In this document: positions 53,050 through 61,809 of the stretch, in pieces
Layout of the letters: every line of letters starts with the position of its first letter
Numbering within the stretch: the first letter of the stretch is position 1
NCBI RefSeq assembly: GCF_001886735.1
Contig: NZ_CP018076.1
Span: 3,720,001-3,784,000 of the forward strand
Source: Sulfitobacter alexandrii
GTDB taxonomy: Bacteria; Pseudomonadota; Alphaproteobacteria; Rhodobacterales; Rhodobacteraceae
Length of the DNA stretch: 64,000 nt
Reading direction: 5' to 3'
Translations under genes and position numbers: made by a program
Notes under the pieces: generated by a model
Database searches by the model: none
What the model was told of the DNA's origin: nothing
What the model saw: only the letters and a program-made list of their open reading frames with translations

Positions 53050-53868
53050 TCAATTGCGCAACTTTGTCTCATCCGTGTTCAGCGCATCCGCAAGCCGCTG
53101 TTGTGCGGATCCGGGGCGCAGGGGCTTTTGCTGGCTGTCATCCGGGGCCCAGCCCGTCAGGAAAATCAGTTCGAATGTGGCCAGCACCCGACCGGCGCCG
53201 TCGTTGAAATGGTCTTGGTACAGTTGGGCGGCCAAGTCCAGAACCGCGCGGCTGGTCGGTTTGCGCAGCCGGGCTTCCAGTGCGTTCGCTTCGCCCATCG
53301 CCCGCAGCTCGCGCATCAGCGCCCAGGCGTCCCGGTAGGAAACGGTAAGCGGTACCGCGTCCGCGACCGGAAGCGCGAAGCCCGCCCGTTGCAGCAGGCC
53401 ACCCATGTCGCGCAGTTCGCCCATGGGGGCCACGCGGGGAGACATGCCGCCCGTCACCTCGGCTTCGGCCTGTCCAAGGCAGGCGCGCAGTTCCTGCAGG
53501 GTCTGACCGCCGAATGCGGCGGATATGAACAGCCCGTCGGGTCGGAGTGCGCGGCGACATTGGACCAGCTGGCCGACCGGATCGTTGGCCCAATGCAGCG
53601 TCATGCCGTGCACCACCAGATCGTGCGCCTGAACGTCCAGGCCAAGTGTGTCGCTTGCCGGAACGACCTTTGCATCGGGAAGCAGACCGGCCCATGTCCG
53701 GGGAAAATCAGTCACCACCGCCGGATCGGTAAAGGTCTTGTTAACCATCCCCAGACGATCCTCGATCTCCTGAATGGCCTGCTCGTGCAGGAACAGCGCC
53801 TCCGGCTGTGCGCGTGCGCGGCGGAACGTCAATGCGATCCGATCGGTCAGGGGGGGCGGCGTGGTCAT
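53050..53868 (-). CDS. BioC/NDUFAF5-like methyltransferase-fold protein
   Basis: A 272-aa protein whose second half of the Rossmann methyltransferase fold is clear: DLVVHGMTLHWANDPVGQL and RRALRPDGLFISAAFGG match the BioC/NDUFAF5 group, which methylates malonyl-ACP or modifies a respiratory complex I subunit. The usual SAM-binding motif I (D/E-x-G-x-G-x-G) is missing. That place reads VVTDFPRTWAGLLP. It may bind SAM differently, catalyse hydroxylation as NDUFAF5 does, or be inactive. The gene is divergent from comF across 11 bases. Confidence 0.8.
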   Translation of the reverse strand: MTTPPPLTDRIALTFRRARAQPEALFLHEQAIQEIEDRLGMVNKTFTDPAVVTDFPRTWAGLLPDAKVVPASDTLGLDVQAHDLVVHGMTLHWANDPVGQLVQCRRALRPDGLFISAAFGGQTLQELRACLGQAEAEVTGGMSPRVAPMGELRDMGGLLQRAGFALPVADAVPLTVSYRDAWALMRELRAMGEANALEARLRKPTSRAVLDLAAQLYQDHFNDGAGRVLATFELIFLTGWAPDDSQQKPLRPGSAQQRLADALNTDETKLRN

Positions 53869-53879
53869 GGGGTTTCAAT

Positions 53880-54614
53880 ATGCCGTTGCGGGAAAGACTG
53901 CAAACCGCGTTGAATGCCATCTACCCCGCCCGCTGTCTGGCCTGCGGGGACGTCGTGGACACGGACTTCGGTCTCTGCGGACCCTGCTGGACCGAAACCG
54001 CCTTTATCGGAGGAACGGTGTGCGATTCGTGCGGCATACCGCTGCCCGGGATCGCTGCGGGCGACACGCTTGCCTGCGATGCATGTCTTCAGACCCCGCG
54101 CCCTTGGGAAAGGGGGCGGGCAGCGGTGCTCTATACCGCCACGGGGCGCAAGCTGGTGCTCGCGCTGAAACACGGGGACCGGCAGGAGATCGCGCGCCCG
54201 GCGGGGCGCTGGATGGCGCAGGCCACCAGATCGCTTCTGGATGACGACGCCCTGATCGCCCCGATCCCCCTGCACTGGCGCCGCATGTTGCGCCGCCGCT
54301 ACAACCAATCCGCGCTGTTGGCCCGCGTCGTGGCGCGGGAAACGGGTCGGCGCTGGTGCGCTGACCTCTTGCAGCGGTACCGCGCGACCCCATCGCTTGA
54401 CGGCATGGGCCGTGAAGAACGGTTTCGCACGCTGAAGGATGCCATTCGGCTCAATCCTCGACACGCGGTGACGGTACGAGACCGGCCGGTGCTTCTGGTT
54501 GACGATGTCATGACATCGGGAGCGACCTTTGCCGCTGCGGCGGAGGCCTGCCGCGCCGCGGGATCGGGACCGGTTTGCGTGGTAGCACTGGCGCGCGTGG
54601 CCAAAGACACCTAA
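53880..54614 (+). CDS. ComF-family phosphoribosyltransferase-like protein
   Basis: A 244-aa double-zinc-finger protein: Cys pairs at CLACGD and CGPCW, then CDSCG and CDAC, precede a phosphoribosyltransferase domain with the PRPP motif VLLVDDVMTSGATF. ComF proteins are linked to DNA uptake in some bacteria, although the biochemical reaction is unsettled. The ATG just after the methyltransferase start was chosen because upstream codons lie inside that gene. grxC follows. Confidence 0.9.
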   Translation: MPLRERLQTALNAIYPARCLACGDVVDTDFGLCGPCWTETAFIGGTVCDSCGIPLPGIAAGDTLACDACLQTPRPWERGRAAVLYTATGRKLVLALKHGDRQEIARPAGRWMAQATRSLLDDDALIAPIPLHWRRMLRRRYNQSALLARVVARETGRRWCADLLQRYRATPSLDGMGREERFRTLKDAIRLNPRHAVTVRDRPVLLVDDVMTSGATFAAAAEACRAAGSGPVCVVALARVAKDT

Positions 54615-54652
54615 ATCTGACCCAACCGTTCATAGCTGAGAGGAGACAGGGC

Positions 54653-54910
54653 ATGAAACCCGTCGAAATCTACACATCGCCGCTTTGCGGCTTCTGTCAC
54701 GCGGCCAAACGTCTGCTGACACAGAAAGGCGTCAATTTTTCCGAGGTGGACGTTCTGGCAAACCCGGATCGCAAGCCCGAGATGATCGAACGGGCAAACG
54801 GTGGCCGGACCGTGCCGCAGATCTTCATAGGGGGCAGCCACGTCGGCGGGTGCGACGAGCTTTACGCGCTGGAGCGCGAGGGCAAGCTGGACAGCCTGCT
54901 GGCCGCGTGA
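54653..54910 (+). CDS. grxC: Glutaredoxin 3
   Basis: An 85-aa dithiol glutaredoxin with the redox pair Cys-12/Cys-15 (SPLCGFCHAAK), the cis-Pro in RTVPQIFIG and the glutathione-binding GGCDEL. It reduces protein disulfides and glutathione mixed disulfides in the cytoplasm. AGGAGACAGG precedes the ATG. The stop shares one base with the start of the nitrilase-family gene. Confidence 0.95.
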   Translation: MKPVEIYTSPLCGFCHAAKRLLTQKGVNFSEVDVLANPDRKPEMIERANGGRTVPQIFIGGSHVGGCDELYALEREGKLDSLLAA

Positions 54911-55752
54911 TGAAGGGCGCGATCCTGCAACTGAACGTTTCGGACGACCCCGAGGCGAATCTCGGCGAAACATTGGCGATGTTTCATGAGGCGGTGGGCG
55001 CCGGGGCGGAATTCGTGTTCACCCCGGAGGTGACGAATTGCGTTTCCACCAGCCGGGAGCATCAGCAGGATGTGCTGCAGCACGAGCAGGATGACATCAC
55101 CCTCGACGCGTTGCGCAAGGGGGCATCGGCGTCTGGTGTCTGGCTTCTGATCGGGTCGCTGGGGCTCAAGACCGGCGAGGCCGACGGGCGGTTTGCCAAC
55201 CGGTCCTTTCTCATCGATCCTGAGGGTGGGGTCGTGGCGCGCTACGACAAGATCCACATGTTCGACGTGCAGATCAACGAGACGGAGACCTACCGCGAAT
55301 CCGCGGGATACCGGCCCGGTACGCAGGCGGTGGTGGCTGACACGTCTTTTGGCCGGGTGGGGATGAGCGTCTGCTATGACGTGAGGTTTCCCCTGCTGTA
55401 CAACGCGCTAGCCAAGGCCGGGGCGGGAATCATCACCGTTCCCGCGGCCTTTTCCCCGGTGACGGGGGCGGCGCACTGGCACGCCCTGCTGCGGGCTAGG
55501 GCCATCGAAACCGGATGTTTCGTGATCGCGCCCGCGCAGACCGGCACGCACCGCAGCGCCGCGCACCGGACGCGCGATTGCTTCGGCCATTCGTTGGTGG
55601 TGTCACCGTGGGGAGAGGTGATTCTCGACGCGGGAGAGGCGCCCGGCGTTTACAACTTCCTTCTGGACATGGATGATATCGCCAAGGCACGGGGCAAGGT
55701 CCCCAGCCTTGCGAACGCGCGCGACTTCGACGCGCCGCAAGTGGAGTCTTGA
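54910..55752 (+). CDS. Carbon-nitrogen hydrolase (nitrilase superfamily)
   Basis: A 280-aa cytoplasmic amidase with the complete catalytic triad Glu-40 (FTPEVTN), Lys-114 (RYDKIHMFD) and Cys-155 (SVCYDVRFP). The sequence is of the Nit1/Nit2-like branch, whose members hydrolyse deaminated glutathione or omega-amidate. That role fits its position next to glutaredoxin, but was not shown. Start codon overlaps the grxC stop. The longer in-frame sequence lies within grxC. Confidence 0.92.
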   Translation: MKGAILQLNVSDDPEANLGETLAMFHEAVGAGAEFVFTPEVTNCVSTSREHQQDVLQHEQDDITLDALRKGASASGVWLLIGSLGLKTGEADGRFANRSFLIDPEGGVVARYDKIHMFDVQINETETYRESAGYRPGTQAVVADTSFGRVGMSVCYDVRFPLLYNALAKAGAGIITVPAAFSPVTGAAHWHALLRARAIETGCFVIAPAQTGTHRSAAHRTRDCFGHSLVVSPWGEVILDAGEAPGVYNFLLDMDDIAKARGKVPSLANARDFDAPQVES

Positions 55753-55764
55753 CCGGGTCAGTGG

Positions 55765-56199
55765 ATGAGTGATGACAGCCAGACAGTTGCGATCATGCTG
55801 TTCAGCGAACTTCTTGCGGCGGATCATGCCGTGCGGAGCCGGCTGACACGCGTTCTGCCCAAGGGGATGGAGATTTCCCATTTCTCGGTTCTCAATCACC
55901 TGGCCTGGCAGGGGGATGAGAGCAGTCCGGCCCGCTTGGCCGAACGATTCGGCGTGACGCGCGGGGCCATGACAAACACGCTGACAAAACTGGAATGGTC
56001 CGGCTATGTCCACATCCGGCCGGACTGGGACGACGCCCGCCGCAAGATGGTCGCGATCAGCCCCGCCGGCCGCCAGGCACGCAATGATGCGGTGGCAGCC
56101 ATCGCGCCCATGATCAACGAGGTCGTGGAAAGCCTGGGCGAGGAGCAGACCCGCGCAGCCCTGCCGATCCTGCGCGAGATCCGGATCAAGCTCGCCTGA
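55765..56199 (+). CDS. MarR-family transcriptional regulator
   Basis: A 144-aa winged-helix protein. Recognition helix region: [25 protein letters not shown], quoted only in its family context of two helices, and wing [19 protein letters not shown]. The ligand is unknown. It follows the nitrilase gene by 12 bases, so it is probably co-transcribed. Its 3' end overlaps the converging ubiG by 14 bases. Confidence 0.9.
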   Translation: MSDDSQTVAIMLFSELLAADHAVRSRLTRVLPKGMEISHFSVLNHLAWQGDESSPARLAERFGVTRGAMTNTLTKLEWSGYVHIRPDWDDARRKMVAISPAGRQARNDAVAAIAPMINEVVESLGEEQTRAALPILREIRIKLA

Positions 56200-56932
56200 C
56201 GCTGGCGGTCACGTAGTTGACGCTCAGATCCCTGTCGGACAACCGCCATGACCACGCCACGGGATTGAATACGAAACCCTTGCGGTCCACCGGTTCCAAC
56301 CCTGCCTGCCGCAGCAGATCAAACAGTTCGTCCGGCGTGATGAACTTGGACCATTCATGGGTTCCCTTCGGCAGCCAGCGCATGATGTGCTCGGCGCCGA
56401 CAATGGCCATGACATAGGATTTCGGATTGCGGTTGAGGGTCGAGCAGATGTGCAGACCGCCCGGCTTGAGCAGGTCGTGGCAGGCGGTCAGGTAGTCGAT
56501 CGGCGATGCGACGTGTTCGACCACCTCCATGTTCAGGACGACGTCGAACACCTCGCCGGCGGCAGCCATCGCCTCGGCCGTGGTGTGGCGGTAATCGATC
56601 GTGAGGCCGGATTGCTCGGCGTGAACCTGCGCCACGGGGATGTTACGCTCTGCGGCGTCGGCGCCGACGACATCCGCCCCAAGCCGGGCCATCGGCTCCG
56701 CCAGCAGTCCTCCGCCGCAGCCGATGTCGAGAATGCGCAGCCCCTCGAAAGGGGCGTCCGACTTCAGATCGCGATCGAATTCACCGGCGATCTGCGTTGT
56801 GATGTAATCCAGCCGGCATGGGTTGAGCATGTGCAACGGCTTGAACTTGCCGTTAGGGTCCCACCATTCCGCCGCCATCGCCTCGAACTTCGAGATTTCC
56901 GATGGATCGACGGTTGTTCGAGACGTTTGCAT
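56186..56932 (-). CDS. ubiG: Ubiquinone O-methyltransferase UbiG
   Basis: UbiG carries out both O-methylations in ubiquinone synthesis. SAM motif I is intact ([17 protein letters not shown]), with [21 protein letters not shown] and a C-terminal segment [15 protein letters not shown] typical of the family. At 248 aa it has the usual length. It is divergent from pip across 48 bases containing a palindromic CCTATATAGG. Confidence 0.96.
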   Translation of the reverse strand: MQTSRTTVDPSEISKFEAMAAEWWDPNGKFKPLHMLNPCRLDYITTQIAGEFDRDLKSDAPFEGLRILDIGCGGGLLAEPMARLGADVVGADAAERNIPVAQVHAEQSGLTIDYRHTTAEAMAAAGEVFDVVLNMEVVEHVASPIDYLTACHDLLKPGGLHICSTLNRNPKSYVMAIVGAEHIMRWLPKGTHEWSKFITPDELFDLLRQAGLEPVDRKGFVFNPVAWSWRLSDRDLSVNYVTASVRRA

Positions 56933-56964
56933 TTTCCGCTCCCTATGTTCTTGTGGCGCTGACC

Positions 56965-56974
56965 CCTATATAGG
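56965..56974. promoter_or_regulatory. Palindromic CCTATATAGG, possible shared -10
   Basis: It reads as TATATA on both strands between ubiG and pip. On the plus strand the predicted transcription start falls at or just before the pip ATG, where no ribosome site is seen, so pip could be leaderless. On the minus strand it leaves a leader of about 28 bases for ubiG. Confidence 0.4.
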
Positions 56975-56980
56975 TCTCTC

Positions 56981-57952
56981 ATGGACAAGTTTCCCGATCA
57001 AAAGCGCGCGACGCAGTATCTTTATCCCCCGATCGACCCGTTCGATCAGGGCATGATGTCCGTTGGGCAGGGCCATCGGGTGTATTACGAGCAGTGCGGC
57101 AACCCGGACGGCATTCCCGTCGTGGTGCTGCATGGCGGGCCGGGCGGCGGTTGCAGCCCGTCGATGCGCCGGTACTTCGATCCCTCTGTTTACCGCGTCA
57201 TCCTGTTCGACCAGCGCGGCTGCGGGCGGTCGCGGCCCCATGCGAGCGTCACGGACAACACCACCTGGCACCTCGTCGCCGATATCGAGATGATTCGCAC
57301 CGCGCTGAAGATCGACAGCTGGATCGTCTTCGGCGGTTCCTGGGGTGCGACACTTGCGCTGGTCTATGCCCAGACCCACCCCGACGCGGTGCGCCATCTC
57401 GTGCTGCGGGGCGTATTCCTCATGACGCAGGCCGAACTGGACTGGTTCTATGGCGGGGGCGCGGGGAAATTCTGGCCGGAGGTCTGGGACCGTTTCGTTT
57501 CACTTATCCCCAAGGATGAACAGGACGACCTGATCGCTGCATATCACAGGCGGCTCTTTTCGGGCGATCTGCCCATGGAACAGCGGTTCGGACGGGCTTG
57601 GGCCGCCTGGGAGAACGCGCTCGCCTCGATCCATTCTTCCGGGGCTTCGCACGAGGGGCCGTCCGACTATGCCCGCGCGTTTGCCAGGCTCGAGAACCAT
57701 TATTTCACCAATGCCGGGTTTCTCGAGTTCGACGGGCAGATCATCGAGCACATGCCGCGCATCGCGCATATTCCCGGCACCATCGTGCAGGGCAGGTACG
57801 ACATGATCTGTCCGCCCATCAGCGCGCACCGGATCGCTGCCCGCTGGCCCGGATGCGAGCTGAGCATGGTGCGCAATGCCGGGCACGCGCTGTCCGAGCC
57901 GGGCATTAGCGCGGAACTGGTCCGCACCATGGACCGGATCGCCAAGTCATGA
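56981..57952 (+). CDS. pip: Proline iminopeptidase
   Basis: A 323-aa alpha/beta-hydrolase that removes N-terminal proline from peptides. The family oxyanion segment HGGPGGG is at 51-57, the nucleophile Ser-120 in GGSWGATLAL, the acid in GRYDMICP and the His in NAGHAL. DQRGCGRS is also typical. No ribosome site precedes the ATG. Its stop overlaps the start of the short binding-protein gene by four bases. Confidence 0.95.
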   Translation: MDKFPDQKRATQYLYPPIDPFDQGMMSVGQGHRVYYEQCGNPDGIPVVVLHGGPGGGCSPSMRRYFDPSVYRVILFDQRGCGRSRPHASVTDNTTWHLVADIEMIRTALKIDSWIVFGGSWGATLALVYAQTHPDAVRHLVLRGVFLMTQAELDWFYGGGAGKFWPEVWDRFVSLIPKDEQDDLIAAYHRRLFSGDLPMEQRFGRAWAAWENALASIHSSGASHEGPSDYARAFARLENHYFTNAGFLEFDGQIIEHMPRIAHIPGTIVQGRYDMICPPISAHRIAARWPGCELSMVRNAGHALSEPGISAELVRTMDRIAKS

Positions 57953-58809
57953 GCCGGCGGTCGCCTTTCCTTGACCGCCGTGCGGTCTTTTCCAGCGCGG
58001 CAGCCGCGGTGCTGCTAGCGGCCACGGGCGTGGGCGCATCCGGTATCCCGGCGCGCGGCGGACGGCTGCGGATGGCACTGTCCGGCGGGGCGCGCAGCGA
58101 TTCCTGGGTGCAGGGCAACGGGCTGTTCATGCAGGTGGCCCGACAGGGATTGATCTACGATACGCTGACCGAGGTTGCGGCGGACGGTACGTTGCGGGCC
58201 GAGCTTGCGCTGGGCTGGCAGGCTTCGCCGGATGCGCGGACATGGGACTTCGATTTGCGCTGCGGCGTGCACTTTCACGACGGAACCGGTTTTTCCGCCG
58301 CCGATGCAGTGGCCAGCCTGCGCGACCTCATCGGCGGAGAGGTTTCCGCACCGCGTTCCGACCGGTTGAGAATCAGTCTGGCCGAGCCGGACCCCGGCTT
58401 GCCGCTGCTGCTCGCGGGCCCCGATTTCGTGATCCGGCCCGCTCATGCACCCGCGGCAGGGATCGGCACGGGCCTATACCGTTTGCGCCGGTTCCGACCC
58501 GGCCAGCAGCTGCTCGCCACGCGGGTTGCCAGCCACTTCCGCGACGGATCGGCAGGCTGGTTCGACGAGGTCGAATTGACGTCGATCCCATCCGAGGCCG
58601 TGCGGGGCCAGGCATTGGGTGAGTACCTGGTCGATGCGGTCGATATCCGGGAGGCGGGCGCATTGGCCGGGGTGCCGGATGTGCACCTCATGCCCGACTC
58701 CCGCCATCCGGCTCAGGCCGTCAGCAACGCCGTCGCCCAGCCCGCCCAGGTCGGTCGCCTGCACCCGCTGGACAACCTGCGGGCGGCGGAGCGCTGGTGG
58801 TTCGCCTGA
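57949..58809 (+). CDS. Truncated family-5 solute-binding-like protein
   Basis: A 286-aa exported protein with a Tat-like signal (DRRAVFSSAAAAVLLAATG) followed by the first part of an SBP_bac_5 fold: ARQGLIYDTLTEVA, the WDFDLRCGVHFHDGTGFSAADAV signature region and GIGTGLYRLRRF. Family members have about 500 aa. Here the second lobe is missing and the end is a short tail DNLRAAERWWFA. No permease or ATPase is nearby. It may be a shortened receptor with another role or a decayed gene that is still in frame. It is coupled to pip. Confidence 0.75.
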   Translation: MSRRSPFLDRRAVFSSAAAAVLLAATGVGASGIPARGGRLRMALSGGARSDSWVQGNGLFMQVARQGLIYDTLTEVAADGTLRAELALGWQASPDARTWDFDLRCGVHFHDGTGFSAADAVASLRDLIGGEVSAPRSDRLRISLAEPDPGLPLLLAGPDFVIRPAHAPAAGIGTGLYRLRRFRPGQQLLATRVASHFRDGSAGWFDEVELTSIPSEAVRGQALGEYLVDAVDIREAGALAGVPDVHLMPDSRHPAQAVSNAVAQPAQVGRLHPLDNLRAAERWWFA

Positions 58810-58823
58810 AAAAGGCAGGGGCC

Positions 58824-58852
58824 TTGCGATCTGGCGCGAGCAGGCGTATATG
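58824..58852 (+). promoter_or_regulatory. Promoter of the rimP-nusA-infB operon
   Basis: TTGCGA (-35, 58824-58829), a 17-base spacer and TATATG (-10, 58847-58852) predict a start near 58859, about 85 bases before rimP. The leader it would produce contains the terminator-like hairpin at 58907-58929. Confidence 0.55.
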
Positions 58853-58906
58853 ACCCTCAACAGCGGCGCGTTCGGGTCCAAACCAGACGCTCCACCGATC
58901 TTGAAC

Positions 58907-58929
58907 ACGGGCCGCGCGCCCGTTTTTTT
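58907..58929 (+). terminator. Intrinsic terminator or attenuator immediately before rimP
   Basis: ACGGGC (58907-58912) pairs with GCCCGT (58918-58923) around a CGCGC loop and is followed by seven T. The rimP ribosome site begins only seven bases later. Any rimP message started upstream must therefore read through it. Confidence 0.8.
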
Positions 58930-58944
58930 GTGCCCAAGGACAAC

Positions 58945-59544
58945 ATGACCAAGGACCAGACATACTCCAATTCGCTGATCGCAAAGGCCGCCATCGACCG
59001 CCGGCTGGCCGAGATCATCAGCCCGGTGATCGAGGACATGGGATTCGAACTGGTGCGGGTGCGTCTGATGTCCGGCAAGAACACGACGCTCCAGATCATG
59101 GCCGACAAGCCCGAAGGCGGGATCGAGGTGGATGATCTGGCGCTGATCAACCAGGCGGTCGGCACCGTTCTGGACGTCGAGGATCCCATTCTGGACGAGT
59201 ATACGCTTGAGGTCTCCAGCCCCGGTATCGACCGTCCGCTGACCCGGCTCAAGGATTTCGACATGTTCGAAGGCTACGAGGCCAAGCTGGAGACGGAAGA
59301 ACTGATCGACGGACGCCGCCGCTTCAAGGGCGAACTGGCGGGTGTCGAGGGGAACGAGGTGCTCATCAATGTCGAGGAGGGGACCATCGGTCTCGACTTC
59401 GGCTGGCTGTCGGACGCCAAACTGGTCCTGACCGACGAGCTGATCAAGGAAATGCTGCGCCAGCGCAAGGCGGCGGGCGCGCTGAATGAACAAGATTTCG
59501 ATGAAGTCCAGACCGAAGACGGTTCTGCTGAGGGAGAAGACTAA
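58945..59544 (+). CDS. rimP: Ribosome maturation factor RimP
   Basis: RimP assists assembly of the 30S subunit. The 199-aa protein has the family blocks [34 protein letters not shown] and [17 protein letters not shown], then an Sm-like C-terminal domain and an acidic tail. The ATG at 58945 follows AAGGA. A GTG five codons upstream is directly next to the terminator T-run and less likely. The stop shares a base with the nusA start. Confidence 0.95.
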   Translation: MTKDQTYSNSLIAKAAIDRRLAEIISPVIEDMGFELVRVRLMSGKNTTLQIMADKPEGGIEVDDLALINQAVGTVLDVEDPILDEYTLEVSSPGIDRPLTRLKDFDMFEGYEAKLETEELIDGRRRFKGELAGVEGNEVLINVEEGTIGLDFGWLSDAKLVLTDELIKEMLRQRKAAGALNEQDFDEVQTEDGSAEGED

Positions 59545-61157
59545 TGGCCATTACATCTGCCAACCAGCTCGAGCTGCTGCAAACCGCCGAAGCGGTGGCG
59601 CGTGAAAAGATGATCGACCCCGGGCTCGTGGTCGAAGCGATGGAAGAATCGCTCGCCCGTGCGGCAAAGTCCCGCTATGGCGCGGAAATGGACATTCGCG
59701 TGTCCATCGACCGCAAGACCGGCCGCGCGACCTTTACCCGTGTGCGGACCGTGGTCGAGGATGAAGAGCTCGAGAACTATCAGGCCGAGTTCACCGTGGA
59801 ACAGGCCCGGCAGTATATGGACGACCCCAAGGTCGGTGATACCCTCGTCGAGGAAGTGCCGCCCGTGGAAATGGGTCGCATCGCGGCACAATCGGCCAAG
59901 CAGGTCATCCTGCAGAAGGTCCGCGAAGCGGAGCGGGACCGCCAGTACGAGGAATTCAAGGACCGCGCCGGCACCATCATCAACGGGCTGGTCAAGCGGG
60001 AGGAATACGGCAACGTCATCGTCGACGTGGGCGCGGGCGAAGCGATCCTGCGCCGCAACGAGAAGATCGGCCGCGAATCCTATCGTCCGAACGACCGCAT
60101 CCGGGTCTACATCAAGGACGTTCGCCGCGAGCAGCGCGGCCCGCAGATCTTCCTGTCGCGCACCGCGCCGGAGTTCATGGCCGAGCTGTTCAAGATGGAG
60201 GTGCCCGAAATCTATGACGGCATCATCGAGATCAAGGCGGTCGCCCGTGATCCGGGTTCGCGCGCGAAGATTGCCGTGATCTCCTATGACAACTCGATCG
60301 ACCCCGTCGGGGCCTGCGTCGGCATGCGCGGCAGCCGCGTGCAGGCCGTGGTGAACGAGCTTCAGGGCGAGAAGATCGACATCATTCCGTGGAACGAGGA
60401 TCAGCCGACCTTCCTGGTGAACGCGCTGCAGCCCGCCGAAGTGTCGAAGGTCGTTCTCGACGAGGAGGCCGGCAAGATCGAAGTCGTCGTGCCGGAGGAG
60501 CAGCTGTCGCTCGCCATTGGCCGCCGTGGCCAGAACGTGCGCCTGGCGTCCCAGCTGACGGGTCTCGACATCGATATCATGACCGAAGAGCAGGAAAGCC
60601 AGCGCCGTCAGGCCGAGTTCGAACTGCGGACCAAGCTGTTCATGGACAATCTCGATCTGGATGAGTTCTTTGCACAGTTGCTGGTTGCGGAAGGGTTTAC
60701 CAACCTCGAGGAAGTTGCCTATGTCGAGGTTGACGAGCTGCTGGTCATCGACGGGGTGGACGAGGACACCGCGAACGAACTGCAGGCGCGTGCCCGCGAC
60801 GTGATCGAAGCGCAGAACAAGGCGGCCCTGGAAGCGGCCCGCGCACTGGGCGTCGAAGACAGCCTGGTTGAATTCGAGGGGCTGACACCCCAGATGATAG
60901 AGGCGCTGGCGAAGGATGACGTCAAGACGCTGGAAGACTTCGCCACCTGTGCCGACTGGGAACTCGCCGGCGGCTGGACCACCGTCAACGGAGAGCGCGT
61001 GAAGGACGAAGGCACGCTGGAGCCCTTCGACATCACGCTGGAAGAGGCGCAGGACATGATCATGACCGCGCGGGTCATGCTGGGCTGGGTCGATCCCGAA
61101 GACCTGGAAGCGAACGAAGAAGACGACGACGAAACCGTAGAGGAGGCCGAGGCCTGA
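59544..61157 (+). CDS. nusA: Transcription termination/antitermination factor NusA
   Basis: A 537-aa RNA-polymerase-binding factor. The N-terminal domain (about 1-130) is followed by an S1 domain ([16 protein letters not shown]), two KH domains ([36 protein letters not shown]) and two C-terminal helix-hairpin-helix repeats from about 350 on, ending in a very acidic tail ([13 protein letters not shown]). NusA in other bacteria regulates its own operon through terminators, which fits the hairpin before rimP. Overlaps the rimP stop by one base. Confidence 0.97.
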   Translation: MAITSANQLELLQTAEAVAREKMIDPGLVVEAMEESLARAAKSRYGAEMDIRVSIDRKTGRATFTRVRTVVEDEELENYQAEFTVEQARQYMDDPKVGDTLVEEVPPVEMGRIAAQSAKQVILQKVREAERDRQYEEFKDRAGTIINGLVKREEYGNVIVDVGAGEAILRRNEKIGRESYRPNDRIRVYIKDVRREQRGPQIFLSRTAPEFMAELFKMEVPEIYDGIIEIKAVARDPGSRAKIAVISYDNSIDPVGACVGMRGSRVQAVVNELQGEKIDIIPWNEDQPTFLVNALQPAEVSKVVLDEEAGKIEVVVPEEQLSLAIGRRGQNVRLASQLTGLDIDIMTEEQESQRRQAEFELRTKLFMDNLDLDEFFAQLLVAEGFTNLEEVAYVEVDELLVIDGVDEDTANELQARARDVIEAQNKAALEAARALGVEDSLVEFEGLTPQMIEALAKDDVKTLEDFATCADWELAGGWTTVNGERVKDEGTLEPFDITLEEAQDMIMTARVMLGWVDPEDLEANEEDDDETVEEAEA

Positions 61158-61169
61158 TCCCAGGCCTCG
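61148..61169. other. Hairpin spanning the nusA stop codon
   Basis: CGAGGCCTG (61148-61156) pairs perfectly with CAGGCCTCG (61161-61169) around an ATCC loop, covering the nusA stop and ending 11 bases before the ylxR start. There is no T-run, so RNA processing or translational spacing is more likely than termination. Confidence 0.5.
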
Positions 61170-61179
61170 GAGACACCTG

Positions 61180-61800
61180 ATGGGGCGCGGTGGTGCATCC
61201 AAGGACCGGTCCGAAGGTCCAGAACGCAAGTGCATTTCGACGGGAGAGGTGCAACCAAAGTTCGGGCTTGTGCGTTTCGTGGTTGGCCCGGATCAGGAGG
61301 TCGTTCCCGACATACTGGGCAAGCTGCCGGGTCGCGGGATGTACGTTTCGGCGGATCGGTCGGCGCTGGAGCTGGCGGTAAAGAAGAAGCTTTTCTCTCG
61401 CGCCGCCAAGCAGCAGGTCGTCGTACCCGACGGGCTGGTCGACGAAGTGGAACGGCAACTGGCGCGCAGGGTCGTCGATCTGATTTCCCTGCAACGAAAG
61501 GGTGGTCGTGCCGTTGCGGGATACGAAAAGGTAAAGGGCTGGCTTCAGGCAGAAGAAGCGGAAGTCCTGATACAGGCGTCCGACGGATCGGGCCGCGGCA
61601 AGAGCAAACTGAGTACGCCGCACTTTGGTCATTACATCGGTTGGCTGACCGCGGATGAATTGGGTTTGGCTTTCGGACGTCAAACTGTGATACATGGGGC
61701 GCTCGCCTCTGGTGGACTCACGCATCGTGTTGTAGAGGAAGCCCAACGACTACGAGGCGTGCGCAAAAACGAGACTGGCAAGGGTCAGTCGAAAGGATAG
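61180..61800 (+). CDS. YlxR-family RNA-binding protein fused to an L7Ae-like domain
   Basis: A 206-aa protein with an N-terminal YlxR/DUF448 domain (ERKCISTGE, LPGRGMYVSADRSAL) and a second half resembling the L7Ae/L30e RNA-binding fold (EAEVLIQASDGSGRGKSKL). It is found between nusA and infB in many alphaproteobacteria and probably binds RNA in transcription or translation control. The role is not firmly established. Confidence 0.9.
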   Translation: MGRGGASKDRSEGPERKCISTGEVQPKFGLVRFVVGPDQEVVPDILGKLPGRGMYVSADRSALELAVKKKLFSRAAKQQVVVPDGLVDEVERQLARRVVDLISLQRKGGRAVAGYEKVKGWLQAEEAEVLIQASDGSGRGKSKLSTPHFGHYIGWLTADELGLAFGRQTVIHGALASGGLTHRVVEEAQRLRGVRKNETGKGQSKG

Positions 61801-61809
61801 ACGAGCTAG

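Noticed and set aside
58850..58948. A 32-codon frame that starts at an ATG inside the rimP promoter and ends overlapping the rimP start (ATGA), as if a leader peptide controlled the attenuator
   Set aside because: Its ATG lies in the predicted -10 box, upstream of the expected RNA start, and no ribosome site precedes it or later in-frame starts. The overlap is probably chance.
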